From contig NZ_CP088252.1 in the NCBI RefSeq assembly GCF_021117385.1, positions 2,812,501-2,876,500 on the forward strand: 64,000 bases of DNA, read 5' to 3'. A model generated the notes under the pieces. The model did no database searches and was not told the DNA's origin. It worked only from the letters and a program-made list of their open reading frames with translations. The stretch is from Frateuria soli. Lineage in GTDB: Bacteria > Pseudomonadota > Gammaproteobacteria > Xanthomonadales > Rhodanobacteraceae. A program made the position numbers and the translations under genes. Of the stretch, positions 7,530-15,942 are shown one piece after another; the stretch's first letter is position 1; the number at the start of each line of letters is the position of its first letter.

Positions 7530-8843
7530 ATGCAAAAGACCTTGTTAGCCACCGCGGTGGCCTGCGGGCTGTTCGTCGGCCTGCCCTTCGACCTTTCCGC
7601 CCAGGCGGCGCCCACGTTGCAGGACGAGGCCCAGGTGCAGACCCTGATGGCCCAGTTGCAGGCGCTGAAGGCCAGCTACGCGCAGCAGGTGCGCCAGTTA
7701 CGCGAACTGGACATGCAGGTACAGGCCTTGCAGGCCAAACTGGCCGGCAAGAGCGCGCCGTCCAGCCTGCCCGCGCCGGGCGGTACGCCGCCACCGGCAC
7801 AGGTGGCCCAGGCCACGCCTCCCGACGAAGGCAACCACGCCGGCAGTGCCGCCGAGGCGGAAGCCGCGCGCCAGGAGACGCCCACGCGCAGCCTCAAGGA
7901 TGCGCTGCAGCAGGAGCACGCGCTGTTCGACCGCAAGTTCACGCTCGAGAACAGCATCAGCTACGCGCGCTACGACCGCAACCAGATCACGCTCAACGGC
8001 TTCCTTGCGCTGGATGCGATTTTCCTCGGCAACATCGCCATCGAGGACGTCAAGTCGGACTCGCTCACCTACAACCTGGCCGCGCGCTACGGCGTCAGCC
8101 CGCGCCTGACCCTGAACCTGGACGTGCCCTACCTCTACCGCAAGACGGTCTACCAGAAGGGCGGGGCCGGCGGCTCGGCGGCGGCGATCGCGGAGGAGGA
8201 CACCACCGGCGCAGGCCTGGGCGACCTCGGGCTGAGCGCCAACTACAAGCTATTCGACGAGACCGGTACGCGGCCCGACACGGTGTTGACCCTGGGCATC
8301 ACTGCGCCGACCGGGCAATCGCCCTACGGCATCGACTGGAAGGTGCTCCAACGCGACGACGACCAGTACATCCGCTTCGCCGTGCCGGAGAAACAGCCCA
8401 CCGGCAACGGCGTATGGCAGGCAAACCTGGGCCTGTCGGCGGTCAAGACCATGGACCCGGCGATCATCTTCGCCAACCTCGGCTACATCTATTCGAAGTC
8501 ACGCGACTTCGACGACATCAATACCGATCCGGAAACGCAGAACCCCGGCTCGGTCAAGCTGGGCAACAGCTATTACTTCGGTGCCGGCGTGGCCTTCGCA
8601 TTCAACGAGCGCACCAGTCTGAGCCTGTCGTTCAGCGACAAGCTCACCGCCAAGGCCTCGTTGCGCTACAAGGGCTCGCCCTGGGCCAAGGTGATCGGCT
8701 CGGACGCGAACGCCGCCACCTTCAACATGGGCGTTACCCACGCCCTGAACCAGCACACCACGCTGGTCTCCATGCTCGGCATCGGGCTGACCCCGGACGC
8801 ACCGGACTTCAGCCTGACCTTCAAGATCCCCTACATGTTCTGA
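7530..8843 (+). CDS. Outer-membrane pore with N-terminal coiled coil, FapF-like
   Basis: The 437-residue protein starts at ATG 7530, eight bases after GGGGAG. It has a signal peptide (residues 1-26, AQA-AP), then a heptad-rich helix at about 33-72 (DEAQVQTLMAQLQALKASY and on), a Pro/Ala-rich spacer to about 125, and a C-terminal domain of alternating strands ending in FKIPYMF, with the terminal Phe typical of outer-membrane barrels. FapF of Pseudomonas is a trimeric barrel plugged by such a coiled coil and secretes the amyloid subunits. This is the last gene of the operon; its stop is 6 bases from the stop of the convergent regulator gene. Confidence 0.75.
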   Translation: MQKTLLATAVACGLFVGLPFDLSAQAAPTLQDEAQVQTLMAQLQALKASYAQQVRQLRELDMQVQALQAKLAGKSAPSSLPAPGGTPPPAQVAQATPPDEGNHAGSAAEAEAARQETPTRSLKDALQQEHALFDRKFTLENSISYARYDRNQITLNGFLALDAIFLGNIAIEDVKSDSLTYNLAARYGVSPRLTLNLDVPYLYRKTVYQKGGAGGSAAAIAEEDTTGAGLGDLGLSANYKLFDETGTRPDTVLTLGITAPTGQSPYGIDWKVLQRDDDQYIRFAVPEKQPTGNGVWQANLGLSAVKTMDPAIIFANLGYIYSKSRDFDDINTDPETQNPGSVKLGNSYYFGAGVAFAFNERTSLSLSFSDKLTAKASLRYKGSPWAKVIGSDANAATFNMGVTHALNQHTTLVSMLGIGLTPDAPDFSLTFKIPYMF

Positions 8844-8849
8844 GCAGGT

Positions 8850-10196
8850 TCAAGACGTGGCCTGGGCCAGCTTGTCCAGCGCCACGCCATGCTTTTTGCA
8901 CAGGCGGTAGATCGTGACCCGCGCGACGCCCAGCCGCCGCGCGCATTCGCTGACGTTGAAGCGGGTATCGCGCAGGCAGGCGACCAGCGCGTCGCGCTCG
9001 GCCGTCACGCGCACGCGGTCCAGCGCCGCCGGCGCATGACCGGGGCGCACCGGCAGGTCCAGGTCGTGCACGCTGATCAGGGAATCTTCGGCCACCACGG
9101 CCGCCCGCTGCACGCGATTGATGAGCTCGCGCACGTTGCCCGGCCAGCTGAACGCACGCAGCGCGCGGCGCGCCGCCGCGCTGAAGGCCTGCGCGCGACA
9201 TCCGTGCTGTTCGCGGAAGACGTCCAGGAAATGCTGTGCCAGCAGTTCCACGTCGCCGCCGCGCTCGCGCAGCGAGGGCATCTGCACGCGCAACACGTTG
9301 AGCCGGTAATAGAGGTCCTGGCGGAAGCGCCCGGCGGCAACGGCCTTTTCCATGTCCACATGGGTGGCAGCCAGCACGCGCACGTCCGCGCGCAGGCTAT
9401 GGCTGCTGCCGACCCGCACGATCGTGCCCTCCTGCAGGAAGCGCAGCAGGCTGGTCTGGGCATCCAGCGGCAGGTCGCCGATCTCGTCCAGAAATACAGT
9501 GCCGCCGCTTGCGCTCTCGATATGGCCGATGCGGCGGGTGGTGGCGCCGGTGAAGGCACCGCGTTCGTGACCGAACAGTTCCGATTGCACCAGGTTGGCC
9601 GGCAGCGCACCGCAGTTGATCGCCACGAACAGATGCTCCGCCCGTGGCGACAGCTGGTGGATGACGCGCGCGGCCACTTCCTTGCCAGTGCCCGTCTCGC
9701 CGGTGACGAGCACCGGCAGGTCCACCGGCGCGTACTTGCGCAAGCCGACGCGCAAGGTGCGCATCGCCTCACTGGCGCCGACCAGCCCCGGCATGTCCGG
9801 CTCACTGCGCGCGGGCACGCCGCCCTGCGCCAGGCGATCCAGCGATTCGCGCAGCCGCGGGAAATCGATGGGGCTGGTGAACACCGCCATGCAGTCGCGC
9901 AGGATCGAGGTTGCGCGGGGTTCGTGGGCGGGCGTCTCGGGCGAGACCAGGGCGATCCAGGGCACGCCAGGGTGCTCGGCGACCATGTCTTCCATCGCCT
10001 CCAGCGTGTCGGGATCGTCCTGGCGCAGGTCGGCCAGCGCAACCACGACGTCGCCATTGCGGGCACCCACGCCACTTGCCTTCACGTCGGCCACGCGCAC
10101 GGGCCACCCGGAACGGGCCAGTCCGTTGCGTTCCATGTCGTCGGGTCGTCCGAACCAGACGACGCAGCGTCTGGGTAATGTCAATGCCGCGTTCAT
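8850..10196 (-). CDS. Sigma-54-dependent enhancer-binding transcriptional activator
   Basis: The 448-residue protein has an N-terminal receiver-like domain (1-125) lacking the usual acidic cluster, a AAA+ domain (about 138-365) and a Fis-type helix-turn-helix (about 405-445, ECARRLGVARVTIYRLCKKHG). Visible motifs: Walker A GETGTGKE 166-173, the sigma-54 contact loop GAFTGA 213-218, and Walker B GTVFLDEIG. I use ATG 10196 because GGAGG lies 5 bases upstream; GTG at 10202 would sit on top of it. The architecture is like VpsR-type biofilm regulators. It faces the Fap-like operon tail to tail and is the obvious activator of the RpoN promoter at 3501, acting perhaps through c-di-GMP rather than phosphorylation. 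Confidence 0.85.
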   Translation of the reverse strand: MNAALTLPRRCVVWFGRPDDMERNGLARSGWPVRVADVKASGVGARNGDVVVALADLRQDDPDTLEAMEDMVAEHPGVPWIALVSPETPAHEPRATSILRDCMAVFTSPIDFPRLRESLDRLAQGGVPARSEPDMPGLVGASEAMRTLRVGLRKYAPVDLPVLVTGETGTGKEVAARVIHQLSPRAEHLFVAINCGALPANLVQSELFGHERGAFTGATTRRIGHIESASGGTVFLDEIGDLPLDAQTSLLRFLQEGTIVRVGSSHSLRADVRVLAATHVDMEKAVAAGRFRQDLYYRLNVLRVQMPSLRERGGDVELLAQHFLDVFREQHGCRAQAFSAAARRALRAFSWPGNVRELINRVQRAAVVAEDSLISVHDLDLPVRPGHAPAALDRVRVTAERDALVACLRDTRFNVSECARRLGVARVTIYRLCKKHGVALDKLAQATS

Positions 10197-10280
10197 CGCC
10201 ACCTCCGCCCCTGACGGAATGTCCTGTGTCGATCAGCCGGTGGGTCCCAGCTGCAATGCCGCCCTTCCGGGGCGACGGAC

Positions 10281-10296
10281 TGTGATCAATATCACA
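10281..10296. promoter_or_regulatory. CRP/Clp-type palindrome upstream of the sigma-54 activator
   Basis: The sequence TGTGA-TCAATA-TCACA matches the CRP consensus TGTGA-N6-TCACA in all ten defined bases. It lies 85 bases upstream of the activator's ATG. In Xanthomonadales the CRP-like protein Clp, which responds to c-di-GMP, binds this motif. An FNR-type reading (TTGAT-N4-ATCAA) fits less well at its outer bases. Function is inferred. Confidence 0.65.
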
Positions 10297-10339
10297 AAAC
10301 CGGGTGGAAGAAGTAACGACAGCGGGCGTGAAGGCGAGG

Positions 10340-11161
10340 TCAATGCAGAAAAAGGTCCGGAAGCAGCGGCGCGCCGGGCTGGACCGCGTAGCGGTCGAAA
10401 TCGACCACGCCCTGCTCTCGCAGCAGGTCCTCATCGAGGGCGAAATGGCCGCTGTACTGCCGGGCCGGACGGGTCAGCATGGCGTGCGCCGCATCGGCCA
10501 CGATCTCCGGCCGGCGGCACTGTTCAGCCCGCACGCCCTCGATCATGCCGATGGCGGCCGTGGCGATCACCGTACGCGGCCACAGCGCATTGACGGCGAT
10601 GCCGAGCGGGGCAAATTCGCCGCTCATGCCCAGTACGCAAAGGCTCATGCCCATCTTGGCGATGGTGTAGGCGGTATGCGGGGCGAACCATTTCGGATCC
10701 AGGCTGGGTGGCGGCGCCAGCATCAGCACGTGCGGGTTGGCGGCGCGCTTCAGGTGCGGCAGGCAGGCCTGGGTGACCAGGAAGGTGCCGCGCGTGTTGA
10801 CCTGGTGCATCAGGTCGAACCGCTTCATCGGCGTGTCCTCCACGCCGGCCAGCCAGATCGCGCTGGCGTTGTTGACCAGGATGTCGATCCCGCCGAAGCG
10901 CTCGGCCGCCTGTGCCACGGCCGTCCTGACCTGATCTTCCTCGCGAATGTCCACCTTGAGTGCCAGCGCCTTGCCGCCGGCCTCTTCCACGGCGGCCGCC
11001 GCGGTATGGATGGTGCCGGGCAGCCGCGGGTTGGGCACGCCACTCTTGGCGGCGATCACGATGTTGGCGCCGTCGCGGGCCGCGCGCACGGCGATCGCCA
11101 GGCCGATGCCGCGCGAGGCACCAGTGATGAACAGGGTCTTGCCGGCCAGCGTGTCAGTCAT
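10340..11161 (-). CDS. SDR-family oxidoreductase, HSDL2-like
   Basis: This is a short-chain dehydrogenase/reductase of 273 residues, starting at ATG 11161. The NAD(P) motif TGASRGIG is at 13-20, NNAS at 97-100, and the catalytic Y165-xxx-K169 sits in AYTIAKMGMS, with S153 in PPSLDP as the likely third residue. The stretch WFAPHTAYTIAKMGMSLCVL resembles hydroxysteroid dehydrogenase-like protein 2 and its bacterial relatives, which often sit with fatty-acid genes; no such neighbours occur here. The gene precedes the sigma-54 activator on the same strand with a 143-base gap that holds the CRP-type site, so it is probably a separate unit. The substrate is unknown. Confidence 0.85.
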   Translation of the reverse strand: MTDTLAGKTLFITGASRGIGLAIAVRAARDGANIVIAAKSGVPNPRLPGTIHTAAAAVEEAGGKALALKVDIREEDQVRTAVAQAAERFGGIDILVNNASAIWLAGVEDTPMKRFDLMHQVNTRGTFLVTQACLPHLKRAANPHVLMLAPPPSLDPKWFAPHTAYTIAKMGMSLCVLGMSGEFAPLGIAVNALWPRTVIATAAIGMIEGVRAEQCRRPEIVADAAHAMLTRPARQYSGHFALDEDLLREQGVVDFDRYAVQPGAPLLPDLFLH

Positions 11162-11291
11162 GGCGGTGCGCGCCTGTATGGGAGAAGGGCAGGATACTCC
11201 GGCGCACCCGCTGCCCCCGGATGACAACCATCACTGGACGCGCGCGCCGCCGGCCTCCACAGTGTCCCGGTCCGGACCGGAACCGCTGCCG

Positions 11292-12215
11292 ATGGCCACG
11301 CTGCTGCCCTTTCCCGCCTCTTCCCCGATGGCCCGCGCCACGGTCGAGCCGGTCCTGCGCGTGCGGGGTGTGCGCAAGGCCTTCGAGGGACGCGAGGTCT
11401 TGCGAGGCGTGGACTGGGAGGTCCCGGCCGGGCGGGTGGTCGGCCTGCTCGGCCGCAACGGCGCGGGCAAGACGACCCTGCTGCGCTGCCTGCTCGGCCT
11501 GGCGCCGATCGACGCCGGCACGGTCGAGCTGCTGGGCGCGGCGATGACCGAGCCCGGAGGCGAGCGCCTGCACCGGGTGGGGTTCGTGCCGCAGAATTTC
11601 GAACTGTTTCCCTGGATGAAGGTGCGCGCCTACCTGGACTTCACCGCGGCCTTCTACGCGCAATGGAACCACGCACTGGCCGCGCGCCTGCTGCAGGAGT
11701 GGGAGCTCGACCCCAGGCAGAAGATCGGCCGGCTCTCGCAGGGACAACGGCAGAAGCTCGCCATTGTGCGCGCGATCGCGCCGGAGCCGGACCTGCTGGT
11801 GCTGGACGAGCCGGTCGCCAGCCTCGATCCGCAGGCGCGGCGCGCGTTCATGGCCGAGCTGCTCGCGTTGATGCGCGGACCCGGCAAGACGGTGGTCTTC
11901 TCCACCCACATCACGGCCGACCTCGAACGTGCCGACGCCGACATCGCGCTGCTGCGCGACGGCCACATCCAGTTCACCCGGCCGCTGGCCGAGCTCAAGG
12001 CGCGGCTGTCCCACGCGGTGCTCAACCGCCCAGCCGGCTGGACCACGACACCGACGATGGCCGGGGTGGTCAAGTCGCGCATCACCGGCGCGAGCCTGCA
12101 CCTGCTGCTGGAAGACGTGCCGGCCGAACGACTGCACCAGCTTGCCAAGGACGAGGACGCCAGCCTGCGCATCGAGATGCCCACGCTGGAAGACCTGTTC
12201 GTGGAACTGGCATGA
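11292..12215 (+). CDS. ABC transporter ATP-binding protein
   Basis: The protein has about 307 residues from ATG 11292; ATG 11328 (MARATVEPVLRVRG) is an alternative, and neither has a clear ribosome site. It carries Walker A (GRNGAGKTT), a Q-loop (FVPQNFELF), a signature variant LSQGQ, Walker B (LLVLDEP) and the switch His (FSTHIT). The C-terminal 70 residues after the nucleotide-binding domain are typical of CcmA/YhaQ-type exporters. Its stop overlaps the start of the downstream permease by 4 bases (ATGA), so the two form one exporter. The cargo is unknown. The family resembles GntR-linked ABC-2 systems of Xanthomonads, but no GntR gene is adjacent here. Confidence 0.85.
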   Translation: MATLLPFPASSPMARATVEPVLRVRGVRKAFEGREVLRGVDWEVPAGRVVGLLGRNGAGKTTLLRCLLGLAPIDAGTVELLGAAMTEPGGERLHRVGFVPQNFELFPWMKVRAYLDFTAAFYAQWNHALAARLLQEWELDPRQKIGRLSQGQRQKLAIVRAIAPEPDLLVLDEPVASLDPQARRAFMAELLALMRGPGKTVVFSTHITADLERADADIALLRDGHIQFTRPLAELKARLSHAVLNRPAGWTTTPTMAGVVKSRITGASLHLLLEDVPAERLHQLAKDEDASLRIEMPTLEDLFVELA

Positions 12216-13615
12216 GGGCAATTGCCCAGCTGTGGTTGCTGCCCAGCCGGCAGATGCCGCTGCTGGGCGTGCTTGCACATCTGCTGTGGCTGGGGGCACT
12301 GGCCTGCCTGGTGTGGATCACGCCACATACCGACGGCGCGGCGCTGGGCGCCGGGCTGTTGGCGATGGGTAGCTGGTTCTGGCACCTGGGCCTGGCCACC
12401 ACGCTGCGCAGCGCGTGCCAGCCGGAAACCTTCCTGCTGCCGGGGTTCCGTCATCGGCTGGCGATCTTCGGCCTGCTGGATGCGACAGCCTGGGTCGGGC
12501 AGCCCGCGCTGCTGGCGCTGGCCTTGGGCGTACCGTACGTCGCGCTGGGCGGCGCGCTGTTGCTGCTCGCGGCGGCAATGGGCTTCGCCATGGGCGTGGA
12601 GCGCTGGGTGAGCCTGCTGTTCTGGCCGCTGCTGGTGCTGGCCGGCTGGATGCCGGGGCTGGTCGAGGCGATCGTGCAGGGCGCACTGCGCTCGCCGCTC
12701 ACGCTGCCGTTGCTGCTGCTCCTGGCCGTGCTGCTGCTGCGACTGGCGCTGCACCCGATGCTGCAGGTGGCCGATCGGCCGCCGGATACCTCGCCGCTGG
12801 AAGGGCTGAGCATGGGGCGCGGCACCGGCGCAGGGACGGCACCGCGGCGCAGCGCGCTCGGCCGGCGCTTCGAGGGCTGGTTCGACGCGATCGCGCAGCA
12901 GGCGATGGATCGCGCCCTGGCCCGTTACCGCGGGCAGCCGTCCGCCGCGCGACGTCGCGCGCTCGTGCGCCGGCTGCTGCTGCCGCACGACAACGCCGCC
13001 GCGATCGCGCTGCGCATCGCGATCATGGCGGTGTTCGCCACGCTGTACGTGGTGGTGGCGCTGCACCGGAAGCATTTCAACGCGACCGTGGTGGGCGCGT
13101 ACGCCGTGCTGATCGCGCTGGCGCGTTTTCCGCAGATCGGCCGCGGCATGCAGCGCATGCGCCCCAACCTGGCCGACCTGTACCTGACGCTGGCGCCGGC
13201 CACGCGCCGCGACTATCAGCAGACGCTCGCCGACGCCCTGCTGGTGTTGGTGCCGATCGGCACGCTCACCGCGCTGGCCTATACCGTGCTGGGCATCGTG
13301 CTCACCCACGCCACGCAACCCGGGCTGATGCTGCTGGTCACGCTGGTCGTGGCCACCGGTGGCGGCCTGGTGGCGCTGGCAGTGCACCTGATCGGGCCGC
13401 AGAACGCGGTCGGCCGGCAGTTGGTCAACGCGGCGGTGCTGGTGGGCACGATGGCGATGTACTGGGCGGGCGTCTGGCTGGTCGACGCGCTGGGCTACGC
13501 CTTCGGCGGCGGTCTGCTGGCGCTGCTGACGCTCGGTTTCGGACTGGGTGTGTGGCTCGCCGCGCAGCACGAGTACCAGCGGCGCGAGCCGTGTTTCGAT
13601 GCGCCGTTGGCGTGA
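12212..13615 (+). CDS. ABC-type transporter permease (multi-pass membrane protein)
   Basis: This 467-residue inner-membrane protein has about ten hydrophobic segments in two groups: four or five in residues 15-190, a charged cytoplasmic stretch at about 195-260 (rich in Arg), and five or six in 265-455. It overlaps the ATPase gene by 4 bases, so it is that protein's membrane partner. I do not recognise a substrate-specific motif. Its stop is followed, 40 bases on, by the stop of the convergent mpl gene. Confidence 0.75.
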   Translation: MRAIAQLWLLPSRQMPLLGVLAHLLWLGALACLVWITPHTDGAALGAGLLAMGSWFWHLGLATTLRSACQPETFLLPGFRHRLAIFGLLDATAWVGQPALLALALGVPYVALGGALLLLAAAMGFAMGVERWVSLLFWPLLVLAGWMPGLVEAIVQGALRSPLTLPLLLLLAVLLLRLALHPMLQVADRPPDTSPLEGLSMGRGTGAGTAPRRSALGRRFEGWFDAIAQQAMDRALARYRGQPSAARRRALVRRLLLPHDNAAAIALRIAIMAVFATLYVVVALHRKHFNATVVGAYAVLIALARFPQIGRGMQRMRPNLADLYLTLAPATRRDYQQTLADALLVLVPIGTLTALAYTVLGIVLTHATQPGLMLLVTLVVATGGGLVALAVHLIGPQNAVGRQLVNAAVLVGTMAMYWAGVWLVDALGYAFGGGLLALLTLGFGLGVWLAAQHEYQRREPCFDAPLA

Positions 13616-13654
13616 GATCCTGCGCCGCTCCCTGCGGCGGGAGGGCCTGGGGCG

Positions 13655-15010
13655 TCAGCCGAGCGCTTCCACGAAGCGACGCGGTGCATTCTCGAAACCG
13701 CCGTTGGACATGAACACCACGTGGTCGCCGGGCCGTGCCTGTGCATGCAGCGCTCCAATCAGCGCATCGACCGTGGACTCGGCCCGCCCGCGGCCTTGCA
13801 GCGCCTCGGTCACGCGGGCGGCATCCCAGGGCAGCTCCGGGCGATGCAGGAACACCACCGCATCCGCGTCCACCAGCGATGGCGCCAGGCCCGCCGCGTG
13901 CGCGCCCAGGCGCATGGAGTTGGAACGTGGCTCCAGCGCCACCAGGATGCGCGCCTTGCCCACCTTCGCGCGCAGGCCGGCCAGGGTGGTCGCGATCGCG
14001 GTCGGATGGTGCGCGAAATCGTCGTAGACGCGCACGCCGTTGACCTCGCCGACCAGTTCCATGCGCCGCTTGACGCTCTGGAAGCTGGCGAACGCCGGCA
14101 GCAGGTTGCGCGGATCGGCGCCGGCCGCGCTGGCCGCAGCCAACGCGGCCAATGCATTGAGCACGCTGTGGTTGCCCAGCAGCGACCAGCGCACCTCGCC
14201 GATCGCCTCGCCGCGGTAGTCGACGGTGAAGACCGAGCCGTCCGGCTCGACCAGCCGCGCACGCCAGTCGCCCTGGCCGATGCCGAAGGTTTCCACCGGT
14301 GTCCAGCACCCCATCGCCAGCACCTCGGCCAGCGCGGCGTCTTGCGCGTTGACGATCAGCCGGCCGTTGCCCGGCACGGTGCGCACCAGGTGGTGGAACT
14401 GACGCTGGATCGCGGCCAGGTCCGGGAAGATGTCCGCGTGGTCGTACTCGAGATTGTTGAGGATGGCGATGCGCGGGCGGTAGTGGACGAACTTCGAGCG
14501 CTTGTCGAAGAACGCCGTGTCGTATTCGTCGGCCTCGATAACGAACGGCGCAGTCCTGTCGCCCAGCCGCGCGGACACACCGAAGTTGCCCGGAACCCCG
14601 CCGACCAGGAAGCCGGGCGCCAGCCCCGCGTTCTCCAGCAGGTGCGAGAGCAGGCTGGTAGTGGTGGTCTTGCCATGGGTGCCGGCCACCGCCAGCACCT
14701 CGCGCCCGGCCAGCACCGTCTCGCCCAGCCACTGCGGGCCCGACACATAGCGCAGGCGCGCATTCAGCATGTGTTCGACCGCGGGGTTGCCGCGCGTCAT
14801 TGCATTGCCGACCACGACCAGGTCTGGCGCGGGCGTGAGGTGCTCGGACGTATAGCCGTCCATCAGGCGGATGCCGAGGGCCTCGAGCTGGGTGCTCATC
14901 GGCGGATAGACGGCCGCATCGGAGCCTTCCACCACGAGGCCGAGTTCGCGCGCGAGCGCGGCGACGCCGCCCATGAAGGTGCCGCAGATACCGAGGATGT
15001 GCAGGCGCAT
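13655..15010 (-). CDS. mpl: UDP-N-acetylmuramate:L-alanyl-gamma-D-glutamyl-meso-diaminopimelate ligase
   Basis: Mpl reattaches the murein tripeptide released during wall turnover to UDP-MurNAc, recycling peptidoglycan in the cytoplasm. At 451 residues it has the normal length. It starts with the Mur-ligase nucleotide motif HILGICGTFMGG, and the ATP P-loop is AGTHGKTTTTSLL. Further Mur features are EADEYDTAFFD, ILNNLEYDHADIF and the C-terminal VYDDFAHHPTAI, all diagnostic of Mpl over MurC. It is convergent with the ABC permease and followed upstream by adk with a repeat-filled gap. Confidence is high. Confidence 0.95.
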   Translation of the reverse strand: MRLHILGICGTFMGGVAALARELGLVVEGSDAAVYPPMSTQLEALGIRLMDGYTSEHLTPAPDLVVVGNAMTRGNPAVEHMLNARLRYVSGPQWLGETVLAGREVLAVAGTHGKTTTTSLLSHLLENAGLAPGFLVGGVPGNFGVSARLGDRTAPFVIEADEYDTAFFDKRSKFVHYRPRIAILNNLEYDHADIFPDLAAIQRQFHHLVRTVPGNGRLIVNAQDAALAEVLAMGCWTPVETFGIGQGDWRARLVEPDGSVFTVDYRGEAIGEVRWSLLGNHSVLNALAALAAASAAGADPRNLLPAFASFQSVKRRMELVGEVNGVRVYDDFAHHPTAIATTLAGLRAKVGKARILVALEPRSNSMRLGAHAAGLAPSLVDADAVVFLHRPELPWDAARVTEALQGRGRAESTVDALIGALHAQARPGDHVVFMSNGGFENAPRRFVEALG

Positions 15011-15046
15011 GTGTCTGGAAAACCCTGCCTCTCGCCGGATGGGTTC

Positions 15047-15174
15047 CCCCTCTCCCGCCGGGAGAGGGGCCGGGGGTGAGGGTACGGGTCTTGCAGGAAG
15101 CGGGGGCCGGGGGAGGCGACTGCTCTCGCTCCGGTCGCCCCTCGCCCCATCCCTTCTCCCGGCGGGAGAGGGAG
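15047..15174. repeat. Inverted pair of GGGAGAGGG-type palindromes (REP-like)
   Basis: Two palindromes face each other in the mpl-adk gap. The first is CCCCTCTCCCG-C-CGGGAGAGGGG at 15047-15069. The second is CCCTTCTCCCG-G-CGGGAGAGGG at about 15151-15172. Both are followed or preceded by GGGGTGAGGG-like tails in opposite orientation. Related copies are at 20052, 20182 and 46640. Confidence 0.75.
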
Positions 15175-15185
15175 CCGGTTTTCCG

Positions 15186-15770
15186 TCAGCCGTTGGCCGC
15201 GGCCGACTCGCTCTGCAGCGCGCGCTTGATGCGCGCGGTCACATCGTCCAGGTCGCCGACGCCGTCGACGACCTGCAGCTTGCCGCGCCTGGCATAGAAG
15301 TCGGCCACCGGCGCGGTCTGTTCGGCATACACACCCAGCCGCTTGCGCACCGTGTCGGGGTTGTCGTCGGCGCGGTTCTCGGCCTGGAAGCGTATCTGGC
15401 AGCGGCCGATGATGGCTTCGTTGGGTACTTCGAGCTTGACCACCGCATCCAGCGGCTGGCCGATGCGCGACAGCAGGTGGTCCAGCGCGTCGGCCTGCGC
15501 CAGGTTGCGCGGATAGCCATCCAGGATGAAACCGTTGCGCGCATCGTCCTGCGCCAGGCGCTCTTCCAGCATGCCCAGCAGGATGTCATCGGAAACCAGC
15601 TGGCCGGCGTCCATCACCGCCTTGGCCTTCAACCCCAGCGGCGTACCCGCGGTCACCGCGGCACGCAGCATGTCGCCAGTGGAGATGTGCGGTACGTTGA
15701 GGTCGGCCTTCAGCCGCGCGGCCTGCGTGCCTTTGCCCGAACCGGGCGCACCGAGTAGGACGAGTCGCAT
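15186..15770 (-). CDS. adk: Adenylate kinase
   Basis: Adk equilibrates ATP, ADP and AMP. The 194-residue protein is the short-lid form usual for Xanthomonadales, without the zinc-binding lid insert. I start at ATG 15770 (MRLVLLGAPGSGKGTQAARL). The P-loop GAPGSGKGT, the AMP-binding STGDMLR and GFILDGYPRN, and the lid arginines are visible. The upstream neighbour, on the other strand, is a PPi-dependent phosphofructokinase. Adenylate kinase regenerates AMP-derived nucleotide when pyrophosphate-yielding reactions run, which fits this neighbourhood, though the link is only contextual. Confidence 0.96.
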   Translation of the reverse strand: MRLVLLGAPGSGKGTQAARLKADLNVPHISTGDMLRAAVTAGTPLGLKAKAVMDAGQLVSDDILLGMLEERLAQDDARNGFILDGYPRNLAQADALDHLLSRIGQPLDAVVKLEVPNEAIIGRCQIRFQAENRADDNPDTVRKRLGVYAEQTAPVADFYARRGKLQVVDGVGDLDDVTARIKRALQSESAAANG

Positions 15771-15942
15771 AATGCTCCAGGGCGTGTGGTCCGCACGCAC
15801 GCTGCGGCGGTTCGTCAGATTTCACCCGAGGACCGTCAAAGTACCGTCTGGACCCCGGCAGCGTCAAACCGCGCCGCGGCCGGATGCGTGCCAAGTCTCT
15901 GTTTCGCAAGGGCACGCACCTGTACCTGCCAAGGAGATCACC

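Noticed and set aside
10281-10296. FNR/ANR box
   Set aside because: TGAT-N4-ATCA fits the core, but the outer bases are GT/AC rather than TT/AA, while all ten CRP bases match.
15047-15174. Possible rho-independent terminators for mpl or adk
   Set aside because: No T-run follows; the same palindromes recur elsewhere away from gene ends, so they are better read as REP-like repeats.
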